Assembly (NCBI GenBank): GCA_003561665.1
Contig: PWVY01000317.1
Location: 1 to 5,548 of the forward strand
DNA from: Thermoplasmata archaeon
Lineage (GTDB): Archaea > Thermoplasmatota > SW-10-69-26
Length of the DNA stretch: 5,548 nucleotides
Direction: 5' to 3'
The notes under the pieces are model-generated. The model had not been told where the DNA came from and made no database searches. It saw only the letters and a list, made by a program, of their open reading frames with translations. Below are positions 1-4,879 of the stretch, piece after piece. Every line of letters starts with the position of its first letter. Position 1 is the stretch's first letter. Made by a program: the position numbers and the translations under genes.

Positions 1-246
1 ATCCTCTACCAAACCCGCCTCCAGACCGAGCGATTCGAAGGGCAAGGCGTCAACCCACACCGGGTCACCATCGAGACGCTTCGAGAGGCCCCTCCTCGAC
101 TGAAAATCCTTCACCCGCTACCCCGAATCGATGAGATCGCGCGCGAAGTCGATCAAACGGAACACGCCGCGTACTTCCAGCAGGCTCACAACGGGCTACC
201 GGTTCGGATGGCCGTTCTCGAAACCCTCCTCGGAGGGCGATCGTGA
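1..246 (+). CDS. pyrB: Aspartate carbamoyltransferase catalytic chain, C-terminal end (5' end outside window)
   Basis: This is the last 81 residues of the enzyme that joins carbamoyl phosphate and aspartate to make N-carbamoyl-aspartate, the committed step of pyrimidine synthesis in the cytoplasm. The reading frame is open from base 1 to the TGA at 244-246. Near the start, TRLQTERF (residues 5-12 of the fragment) matches the segment that carries Arg229 and Gln231 in the E. coli enzyme, which bind aspartate. HPLPRIDEI (bases 112-138) matches the conserved loop that binds carbamoyl phosphate and substrate. The end, with YFQQAHNG followed by a short hydrophobic helix, is the usual C-terminus of the family. 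The stop overlaps the pyrI start by one base (TGATG), so the two chains are probably translated together. The identification rests on clear motifs; the N-terminal domain cannot be judged here. Confidence 0.96.
   Translation: MLYQTRLQTERFEGQGVNPHRVTIETLREAPPRLKILHPLPRIDEIAREVDQTEHAAYFQQAHNGLPVRMAVLETLLGGRS
232..237 (+). promoter_or_regulatory. Shine-Dalgarno site of pyrI
   Basis: GGAGGG lies inside the last codons of pyrB, eight bases before ATG 246 and five before the in-frame GTG at 243. The spacing and codon type favour the ATG as the pyrI start, though the GTG would add only one residue. Confidence 0.7.
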
Positions 247-707
247 TGCGTGAACTGAAAGTCACCCCCATCCGCAACGGGACCGTCATCGACCACCTTC
301 CCGCAGGCTCCGGGCTCCAGATTTGCCAAGTCCTTGGCATCCCCCGAAGCGGAAGCGCGTCCATCGTGAGCGTCGTCCTAAACGTACCCAGCGAAAGCAT
401 GGGGCACAAGGACCTCATCAAAGTGGAAGACCGCGATCTTCGCGAAAGGGACCTAGCCCAACTCGCTGTTCTCGCACCTGATGCGACCGTGAACACGATT
501 CGAGAGTACAACGTCGCCGAGAAGATCCAACCTACGCTTCCCGAAACCGTGACGGATGTCGTCGTATGCCCAAACCCCCGATGCATCACGAACGACAACG
601 AGCCCATCGATCCAGAGTTCCATGTTACGCAAAACGGGGGAGGCGTTGAGCTCTCGTGCGCGTATTGCGTCACCCACGTACCAAACCCGCTCTCCCGTGT
701 TGATTAA
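246..707 (+). CDS. pyrI: Aspartate carbamoyltransferase regulatory chain
   Basis: This 153-residue protein is the regulatory subunit that binds nucleotide effectors and links catalytic trimers of PyrB into the holoenzyme. The N-terminal allosteric domain (about 1-97) keeps the family pattern NGTVIDH (11-17); D16 and H17 correspond to the effector-binding Asp19 and His20 of E. coli PyrI, and K59 (in HKDLIK) and K93 fit Lys60 and Lys94. The C-terminal domain carries the four zinc ligands C108, C113, C138 and C141 in the pattern CPNPRC ... CAYC, which hold the contact surface with PyrB. The length equals that of the E. coli protein. The ATG overlaps the pyrB stop, so it forms an operon with it. 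Its TAA (705-707) overlaps the stop of the convergent mvaA gene. All key residues are present, so it should be functional. Confidence 0.96.
   Translation: MRELKVTPIRNGTVIDHLPAGSGLQICQVLGIPRSGSASIVSVVLNVPSESMGHKDLIKVEDRDLRERDLAQLAVLAPDATVNTIREYNVAEKIQPTLPETVTDVVVCPNPRCITNDNEPIDPEFHVTQNGGGVELSCAYCVTHVPNPLSRVD
704..707. other. Overlapping convergent stop codons in TTAA
   Basis: The four bases TTAA hold both stop codons: TAA of pyrI at 705-707 on + and TAA of mvaA at 704-706 on -. There is no space for a separate terminator between these convergent genes, and no T-rich run of the archaeal terminator kind is seen nearby, so transcripts from the two sides probably overlap. Confidence 0.9.
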
Positions 708-1975
708 TCGGCTTCGATATCGATCCCCTTCTGGGAAGCAAGGCGCCTAGCCGCGGATGCGGAAACGGTTCCCATGTCCACCATCGCGTCGGCTATCTCT
801 TCGACCCTCTCGGAAGGGATCCCCGCTTCACGCGCCAGGTTCACCGCATGCAGGGCCATGTGAACCTCCTGGATCCCCTCTGCTACGAGCGCTCGGAGCG
901 CAGCGACATTCTGGGCCAACCCGACCGCCGCCGCGACCTGTGAGAGCCGCTGGGCAGTCTTGACACCTAGAATCCCAAGCGCGGCCTTCGCCTGGGGATG
1001 CGATCGAGTGGCTCCTCCGACCGTCCCGACAGGGATAGGAACCTCCAAGCGACCCTGAAGATCCCCCTCGGGCGTGACATGGTACTCCGTCAATGCTCGG
1101 TACTGTCCCTTCCGTGCCGCGTACGCGTGAGCCGCTGCCTCGACGGCGCGCGTGTCGTTGCCGGTTGAAAGGACGACGGCGGTGATCCCGTTCAGGATGC
1201 CTTTGTTATGCGTAGCCGCACGGTGGGGGTCCGCGTTCGCGATGTGGTTTGCGGTTACAATGTCGTGGGCGATTTGGGCGCCTCCAAGGGTTTCGGCGTC
1301 GAATGTGGCCTTTGCGACGACGGTTCGGTGCGTGGCGAGGTTCGATAGGATGCGGAGGATCGGGCGTCCTCCTGTGATCTCGGCGAGGTGAGGTGCAAGT
1401 TGCTCTGCTAAGCTGTTAACGTAGTTGGCCCCCATCGCGTCCTGGACGTTCGCGATGATGTGGACCGTGAGGCATTCCTCCTCGTTGGAGAGGTGATGGA
1501 CGCGTGTTCGGAGGGTGTGCGGTCCCCCTCCTCGTTTCTCCATGGACCCGTCTGGATCATGGAGGAGATCGAGGAGTTCGTCGCTGATAGCCTCGATTTG
1601 GGCTTGGGCTTGGTAAGCGTCCACGTCGATGAGGTGGACCTGCGCGATCATCTGGGGCTTGGCCCCAGTCGTGGTGAAGCCCCCGTGGCCTCTTGCGGCT
1701 TTGGCGCCGTGACTTGCTGCAGCGATGACGCTGGATTCTTCGGTCGCCATGGGGACGAAGATGTCCTCCTCGTCGATGGTGAAATTCGTTGCGAGGCCAA
1801 GAGGGAGAGAGAAGCGTCCGATGACGTTCTCACTGAACTCGTCAAGGAGGCTGATGGGAACGGGGTTAAGGAGGGCTTTCGCGGTTGCGTCGTCGAGCAG
1901 TTCGATTGACTGAAGATGTTCGAGTCGCTCGTCGAGGCTTTTCTTGTAGAAACCCGGGAGGCGGCTTGTGGGCAC
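704..1975 (-). CDS. mvaA: Hydroxymethylglutaryl-CoA reductase, class II (bacterial type)
   Basis: This enzyme interconverts HMG-CoA and mevalonate; in an archaeon it should make mevalonate for isoprenoid lipids. The 423-residue product follows the class II enzyme of Pseudomonas mevalonii (428 residues) from its SRLPGF-like N-terminus to the C-terminal flap. Catalytic residues fit by position: E80 in the TEESS motif, K258 in HNKGILNG, D274 in TGND and H372 in VHMALH. DAMGAN (179-184) is the cofactor-loop signature. Acidic residues in IDVDAYQ (116-122) lie near the place of Asp146 of the Pseudomonas enzyme, linked there to NADH preference, but preference here is uncertain. The GTG at 1975 was chosen because homology begins four residues later; the frame stays open to 2137, but those 54 codons give a proline-rich sequence unlike the family. 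No Shine-Dalgarno site is seen, whereas an AT-rich box lies about 23 bases upstream. Codon composition changes abruptly near residue 279. Confidence 0.95.
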   Translation of the reverse strand: MPTSRLPGFYKKSLDERLEHLQSIELLDDATAKALLNPVPISLLDEFSENVIGRFSLPLGLATNFTIDEEDIFVPMATEESSVIAAASHGAKAARGHGGFTTTGAKPQMIAQVHLIDVDAYQAQAQIEAISDELLDLLHDPDGSMEKRGGGPHTLRTRVHHLSNEEECLTVHIIANVQDAMGANYVNSLAEQLAPHLAEITGGRPILRILSNLATHRTVVAKATFDAETLGGAQIAHDIVTANHIANADPHRAATHNKGILNGITAVVLSTGNDTRAVEAAAHAYAARKGQYRALTEYHVTPEGDLQGRLEVPIPVGTVGGATRSHPQAKAALGILGVKTAQRLSQVAAAVGLAQNVAALRALVAEGIQEVHMALHAVNLAREAGIPSERVEEIADAMVDMGTVSASAARRLASQKGIDIEAD

Positions 1976-1993
1976 CGAGGGGCCATCGGCTGA

Positions 1994-2004
1994 CTTGTTT
2001 AGAG
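1994..2004 (-). promoter_or_regulatory. Candidate TATA box of mvaA
   Basis: On the minus strand this reads CTCTAAACAAG, an AT-rich box in a GC-rich region, preceded by a GGAAAG stretch that could serve as a TFB recognition element. It is centred about 23-24 bases before the GTG at 1975, as expected if transcription starts at or next to the start codon and the mRNA is leaderless. The match to a TATA consensus is only fair, so this is inference from position and composition. Confidence 0.45.
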
Positions 2005-2016
2005 GCTTTCCGGCGG

Positions 2017-2026
2017 AAGGGCCCTT
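2017..2026. repeat. Perfect 10-bp palindrome AAGGGCCCTT
   Basis: This is the first of four inverted repeats in the divergent region between mvaA and pheT. It is a perfect palindrome upstream of the candidate mvaA TATA box. It could be an operator half of a larger site or chance in GC-rich DNA. Confidence 0.5.
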
Positions 2027-2028
2027 GA

Positions 2029-2050
2029 CCGGCCCCCTTGCGGGGGTCGG
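2029..2050. repeat. Inverted repeat, 9-bp stem with TTGC loop
   Basis: The left arm CCGGCCCCC (2029-2037) pairs with GGGGGTCGG (2042-2050) through nine positions, one of them a G-T pair, around the loop TTGC. It would be a very stable hairpin in RNA or a candidate protein-binding site in DNA. It lies outside both likely leaderless transcripts, which favours a DNA role. Confidence 0.6.
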
Positions 2051-2061
2051 AGGCGTCCTTG

Positions 2062-2088
2062 GGTATCCCCTCCTTGCGAGAGGGTACC
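2062..2088. repeat. Inverted repeat, 11-bp imperfect stem with CTTGC loop
   Basis: The left arm GGTATCCCCTC (2062-2072) pairs with GAGAGGGTACC (2078-2088) with one mismatch and one G-T pair, around CTTGC. The loop and its first flanking base (CTTGCG) repeat the centre of the inverted repeat at 2029-2050, so the two may be sites for one factor. Confidence 0.55.
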
Positions 2089-2122
2089 ATGGCGGAGGGG
2101 TCAATGTTTCGCGTTCTTGAAT

Positions 2123-2139
2123 CGATGCGGCGTGCATCG
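2123..2139. repeat. Inverted repeat CGATGC-N5-GCATCG upstream of pheT box
   Basis: Perfect six-base arms (2123-2128 and 2134-2139) flank five bases. The repeat ends four bases before the AT-rich box proposed as the pheT promoter, a position where an activator or repressor could touch the TATA-binding complex. No factor is known from this sequence. Confidence 0.5.
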
Positions 2140-2143
2140 CGCG

Positions 2144-2154
2144 TAACTTTTGTA
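2144..2154 (+). promoter_or_regulatory. Candidate TATA box of pheT
   Basis: TAACTTTTGTA is the most AT-rich run of the divergent region and is centred about 27 bases before the GTG at 2176. This is the spacing expected for an archaeal promoter whose transcript begins at or beside the start codon. The run of six G at 2156-2161 ends 14 bases before the GTG, too far for a normal Shine-Dalgarno site, which agrees with a leaderless mRNA. Confidence 0.5.
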
Positions 2155-2175
2155 CGGGGGGTCGATTGCCTGGAT

Positions 2176-3837
2176 GTGCCTGTCGTTAATGTCGCGCGGG
2201 ATCTGCTCGTGAGTCGGTTGGATGAGCGGGTCGAAGATGATCGGTTGGCTCGAGCCTTGGCCATGATGGGGTGCGTCCCGGAGGAGACGGATGGTCGGGA
2301 ATGGGCGATCGAGGTGTTCCCGGATCGCCCGGATCTTCTCAGTGGGGAATTGTTGGCACGTGGGGTGCGTGCGTACCTTGGTCAGGCGCCCGGGCTTGTT
2401 TCGTATGAGGTCGGGGATGCGAAGGAAGCGGTTGTGGTCGACGGTACTGTGGGGGATGTGCGGCCGTTCATCGTTGGAGGGCGTGTGCGGGGGGTGTCGT
2501 TGGATGAGGAGCGTTTGACGGGTTTGATGAATCTTCAAGAGGATCTTCACTGGGGGCTTGGGGCGCGTCGTCGGAAGGTCAGCGTGGGGTTGCATGATGC
2601 CGGGGAGCTTTCCCCGCCGTACACGTACGAGGCGGTGGATCCGGATGAGGTGTCGTTCGTTCCGTTGCGTGGGGCGGATGAGATGACGATGCGGGCGATG
2701 CTCAAGGAGCTGGAGAAGGGGGCCGAGTATGCGCATCTCGTTGAGGGGCATGATGCGTGGCCGTTGATCACGGACGATGAGGGGCAGGTGTTGAGCTTCC
2801 CTCCCATCATCAACGGGACGTTAACGACGGTGACGGAGGAGACCGAGGAGGTGTTCGTGGACGTGACGGGCACGGATGAGCGGGCGTGTCGGCAGGTCTT
2901 GACTATCGTTATGGCGCAACTTGCCGAGTTGGGTGGTCGGTTGGAGGCGGTGAGCATCGAGCGGGAGGGTGCAAGCGTCGTGACACCTGATCTGTCCCCG
3001 TCCGTGCATGAGTTGCCGGTGGATCGTGCTCGGTCGTTGTTGGGGACCTCGTTCTCGGTGGATGATACGGTGGATGCGTTGGAGCGGATGGGTCATGGGG
3101 TCGAGGCCCTCGATGAGGCGGTCCGTGTCGAGGTGGGGGCCTGGAGGGCTGATGTGCTGCATCCTGTGGATTTGGTGGAGGATGTGGCGATCGGGTTGGG
3201 TTACGATCGTTTCGAAGGGTGTTTGCCCGAGAAGGTGACGTTCGGGGATCCAAGCCTTCAGGAGGAGCTGGGGGAGCAGGTTCGGCGCGTGTTGACGGGG
3301 TTAGGGTACTTGGAGTGCATGACGTTGACGTTGACGAGCGAAGAGGAGCAGGTGGATCGTTTCGGGGTGGACGGGGGGTTGGTCGCGGTCGAGAACCCGG
3401 TGAGTGGGGAGCATGCGGTTCTTCGGGGACGGTTGCTTCCTAGCCTTTTGGGGTTGGCGGCGGAGAACACGCATCGGGATGTGCCGCAGCGGTTGTTCGA
3501 GGTGGGGGACATCGTGGAGCCGGTTGAGGGGGGTACGCCGGTGAACCGTTCGCGTGCGGGGGGTTTGGTCGTTGCTAGCGATGCGGGGTTCACGAAGATC
3601 AAGGCGCACGTGGAGGCGTTGATGCGGGCGCTGGGGGTCCCTGTGGAGGTGGAGGGTGGATCTTCGCCGGGGTTGGTCCAGGGGAGAGCGGCTTTCGTTC
3701 TTGAGCGGGGGTCGGGCACGGTCTTGGGTGAGTTCGGAGAGGTGGATCCGTCCGTGCTTGAAGCGTTCGGGTTGGAGGTGCCGTGTGCGGGGTTCGAGGT
3801 TCGTCTCGACGCGCTCGCGGATCGGTCGTTCTCCTGA
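2176..3837 (+). CDS. pheT: Phenylalanine--tRNA ligase beta subunit, archaeal type
   Basis: This is the beta chain of the alpha2-beta2 enzyme that charges tRNA-Phe in the cytoplasm. The 553-residue length fits archaeal PheT; the longer bacterial chain has EMAP-like tRNA-binding and C-terminal anticodon domains that are absent here. The N-terminal VPVVNVARDLL fits the first strand of the family and fixes the GTG at 2176 as start; the frame runs open upstream to 2038 but without family resemblance. The B3/B4 region shows LMNLQEDLHWGLG (117-129), RRKVSVGLHD (132-141) and SFPPIINGT (207-215), followed by VDVTGTD (228-234). The B5 helix-turn-helix region ends in DVLHPVDLVED (326-336) and GLGYDRF. 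The catalytic-like domain (about 355-550) has LRGRLLPSLL (416-425) and QRLFEVGDIV. The partner pheS is not beside it. Codons end strongly in G (GTG, TTG, GGG), unlike the C-ending style of most neighbours. Confidence 0.96.
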   Translation: MPVVNVARDLLVSRLDERVEDDRLARALAMMGCVPEETDGREWAIEVFPDRPDLLSGELLARGVRAYLGQAPGLVSYEVGDAKEAVVVDGTVGDVRPFIVGGRVRGVSLDEERLTGLMNLQEDLHWGLGARRRKVSVGLHDAGELSPPYTYEAVDPDEVSFVPLRGADEMTMRAMLKELEKGAEYAHLVEGHDAWPLITDDEGQVLSFPPIINGTLTTVTEETEEVFVDVTGTDERACRQVLTIVMAQLAELGGRLEAVSIEREGASVVTPDLSPSVHELPVDRARSLLGTSFSVDDTVDALERMGHGVEALDEAVRVEVGAWRADVLHPVDLVEDVAIGLGYDRFEGCLPEKVTFGDPSLQEELGEQVRRVLTGLGYLECMTLTLTSEEEQVDRFGVDGGLVAVENPVSGEHAVLRGRLLPSLLGLAAENTHRDVPQRLFEVGDIVEPVEGGTPVNRSRAGGLVVASDAGFTKIKAHVEALMRALGVPVEVEGGSSPGLVQGRAAFVLERGSGTVLGEFGEVDPSVLEAFGLEVPCAGFEVRLDALADRSFS

Positions 3838-3847
3838 CCCCCAAGGT

Positions 3848-3856
3848 ACTAATACA
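3848..3856 (+). promoter_or_regulatory. Candidate TATA box for the 3903-4864 gene pair
   Basis: ACTAATACA is an AT-rich run 10 bases after the pheT stop. A start about 25 bases downstream, near 3877, would leave a short leader with the Shine-Dalgarno site at 3891. An alternative box is CATTGTATG just downstream. The call rests on composition and spacing only. Confidence 0.4.
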
Positions 3857-3861
3857 CCCTT

Positions 3862-3892
3862 TCATTGTATGAGGCACAAGCTCGCACAATGA
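3862..3892. repeat. Inverted repeat TCATTGT / ACAATGA in the leader
   Basis: Perfect seven-base arms lie at 3862-3868 and 3886-3892, 24 bases apart centre to centre. They sit on either side of the expected transcription start, and the right arm ends inside the GAGGTG ribosome-binding site. It may be an operator for a dimeric repressor, possibly the AbrB-like protein encoded just downstream. A hairpin would require the transcript to start before 3862. Confidence 0.55.
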
Positions 3893-3896
3893 GGTG
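3891..3896 (+). promoter_or_regulatory. Shine-Dalgarno site fixing the TTG start at 3903
   Basis: GAGGTG lies six bases before TTG 3903. An in-frame GTG at 3894 is inside this site itself and cannot use it, so the TTG is the better start despite being a rarer initiation codon. Confidence 0.65.
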
Positions 3897-3902
3897 GGTT
3901 GT

Positions 3903-4385
3903 TTGAAGATTGACATCGGGAACGGGAAGATCCTCGGCACGAAAGAGGTCAGCAAGAACGGGCAGATCAGCGGATTCACCGAATATGCAGGCCGCGAAGT
4001 GCTCGTCATCCTCCCCGAAGATGATACAAGCGTTCAACCGGACGGCCCAGAGATCGTGAATGAGATCAAACACGCCACCCGCGAGCACATGGCCGTCGCG
4101 TTCAAGGAGTACGAGCAAGCCAAGGAGCGCTTCCAAGGCCCCCAAGAGGCTGCGCGCGCCTTCCTCGACGACCATGCGCCCCGGTCCTTCCAAGGCCTCT
4201 ACGGACGCATCGAGTCCTGGCTTCAAGAGCAAGCCACGAACGCGGAAGACCGCGTCAAAGAAGCCATCGAGTACGATGACGACGACGCTCCGCGGAACCC
4301 CACACCGGCCCGAACGCTCGGGCGGGACGGCGCCGCTCCTCAAGACCGGCAGGCTGATTCACTCTCCACGGAGGAACCTCAATGA
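3903..4385 (+). CDS. Unrecognised protein with AbrB-like swapped-hairpin N-terminus and helical acidic tail
   Basis: The 160-residue product is not one I can name. Residues about 9-39 (KILGTKEVSKNGQIS, then GREVLVILPED) look like the strand-turn-strand core of AbrB/MazE-type or DUF2080-type DNA-binding hairpins: VSKNGQI resembles the family's V-S-x-x-G-Q-I stretch, and GREVLVIL the closing strand. Such domains work as dimers and often bind their own promoter; that is inference here. Residues about 49-125 are charged and predicted helical, with W106 as the only tryptophan, followed by an acidic run (EYDDDD, 123-128) and a polar, disordered tail. There is no signal peptide or membrane segment and no cysteine. 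Residues 53-82 match residues 15-44 of the next protein at 13 of 30 positions without gaps. The TTG start is chosen from the Shine-Dalgarno site; the stop overlaps the next ATG (ATGA), so the two form an operon. Coding is C-rich, unlike pheT upstream. Confidence 0.82.
   Translation: MKIDIGNGKILGTKEVSKNGQISGFTEYAGREVLVILPEDDTSVQPDGPEIVNEIKHATREHMAVAFKEYEQAKERFQGPQEAARAFLDDHAPRSFQGLYGRIESWLQEQATNAEDRVKEAIEYDDDDAPRNPTPARTLGRDGAAPQDRQADSLSTEEPQ
4370..4374 (+). promoter_or_regulatory. Shine-Dalgarno site of the 4382 gene
   Basis: GGAGG is placed seven bases before ATG 4382, inside the end of the preceding gene. It supports separate ribosome entry in addition to coupling through the ATGA overlap, and so confirms that the small downstream frame is translated. 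Confidence 0.75.
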
Positions 4386-4864
4386 ACATCGAAGAGATCA
4401 AAACCAAAGCAGCGACCACGAAGAACGAGGTCCAGCAAGCGCTTCGTGAACATGCCCAACTGGCGCGCGAGCAGTACGAGGACATCAGCGAGCGCCATGG
4501 CGACCCCGTGGAGCGCGTCGGCAGCGCTGTGCGCGAACCCATCGAGGACACGCGCGAACACGTGGTCGCTCTCTCTCGTCAAGTCAACCAGCAGACTGAG
4601 GACATCGCGACCGATCTTGCACGCCGCACCGACCGGATTGGCCGCAAGGTCAACACGGAAGCCCAAAGGCTGGGGCAAGAGCTGGACGAGCGTACGCGTG
4701 AGTTCCGATCCATCGTCCGCGACCAGTTCGGGTTCGAAGCGCGCGTGCGAACAACGCCCGTCGAGGAAGGGGAGAAACCTCCCACGCCTCCGACAGAGGA
4801 GACCGAACGCCAGGCCTCGGAAGGGATCGAGGACGAGGACGCCTCCGGCGCCACGGCCCCGTAA
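4382..4864 (+). CDS. Unrecognised charged coiled-coil protein
   Basis: This 160-residue soluble protein has no family I can name. Residues about 3-115 are almost free of helix breakers and rich in E, R, K, Q and A with regularly spaced hydrophobic residues, which suggests one or two long amphipathic helices or a coiled coil, broken at HGDPVE (39-44) and REPIED (51-56). The motif REH occurs at 22-24 and again at 58-60. Residues about 125-160 are acidic and rich in proline, threonine and glycine, probably disordered. There is no membrane segment, signal peptide or cysteine. Residues 15-44 resemble 53-82 of the upstream protein, so the pair may share a duplicated helical module and could associate. 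The ATG has a strong Shine-Dalgarno site and overlaps the upstream stop. It ends 15 bases from a convergent membrane-protein gene. A structural, lipid- or DNA-associated role are all possible; none is shown. Confidence 0.82.
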   Translation: MNIEEIKTKAATTKNEVQQALREHAQLAREQYEDISERHGDPVERVGSAVREPIEDTREHVVALSRQVNQQTEDIATDLARRTDRIGRKVNTEAQRLGQELDERTREFRSIVRDQFGFEARVRTTPVEEGEKPPTPPTEETERQASEGIEDEDASGATAP

Positions 4865-4879
4865 GAGGGTCGCACCGGG

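Noticed and set aside
65..673. Open frame of about 202 codons on the minus strand across pyrB and pyrI
   Set aside because: It lies antisense to two certain genes whose catalytic, effector and zinc-binding residues are intact.
1976..2137. N-terminal extension of mvaA by 54 codons to 2137
   Set aside because: The added sequence is proline-rich, unlike the family, and would overlap the hairpins and the likely promoter; the GTG at 1975 gives the usual length.
2038..2175. N-terminal extension of pheT by 46 codons to TTG 2038
   Set aside because: The family N-terminus begins at VPVVN (2176), and the extension covers the promoter-like box and three inverted repeats.
2101..2751. Open frame of about 216 codons on the minus strand within pheT
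   Set aside because: It is antisense to conserved pheT motifs, rich in H, R and P as expected from a mirror frame, and has no recognisable domain.
4308..4323. Six-base inverted repeat GCCCGA-ACGC-TCGGGC inside the 3903 gene
   Set aside because: It is short, inside coding sequence and GC-rich, where such repeats are common by chance; no T-run follows to suggest a terminator.
3849..4343. Open frame of about 164 codons on the minus strand opposite the AbrB-like gene
   Set aside because: The + strand frame has a Shine-Dalgarno site, operon overlap and C-ending codons; the minus frame is hydrophobic by mirror effect of acidic codons (GAC/GAG read as GTC/CTC).
3903..4864. Toxin-antitoxin pair (AbrB-type antitoxin plus toxin)
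   Set aside because: Such antitoxins are shorter, and the second protein has no PIN, MazF or other toxin-like fold pattern, only charged helices and a disordered tail.
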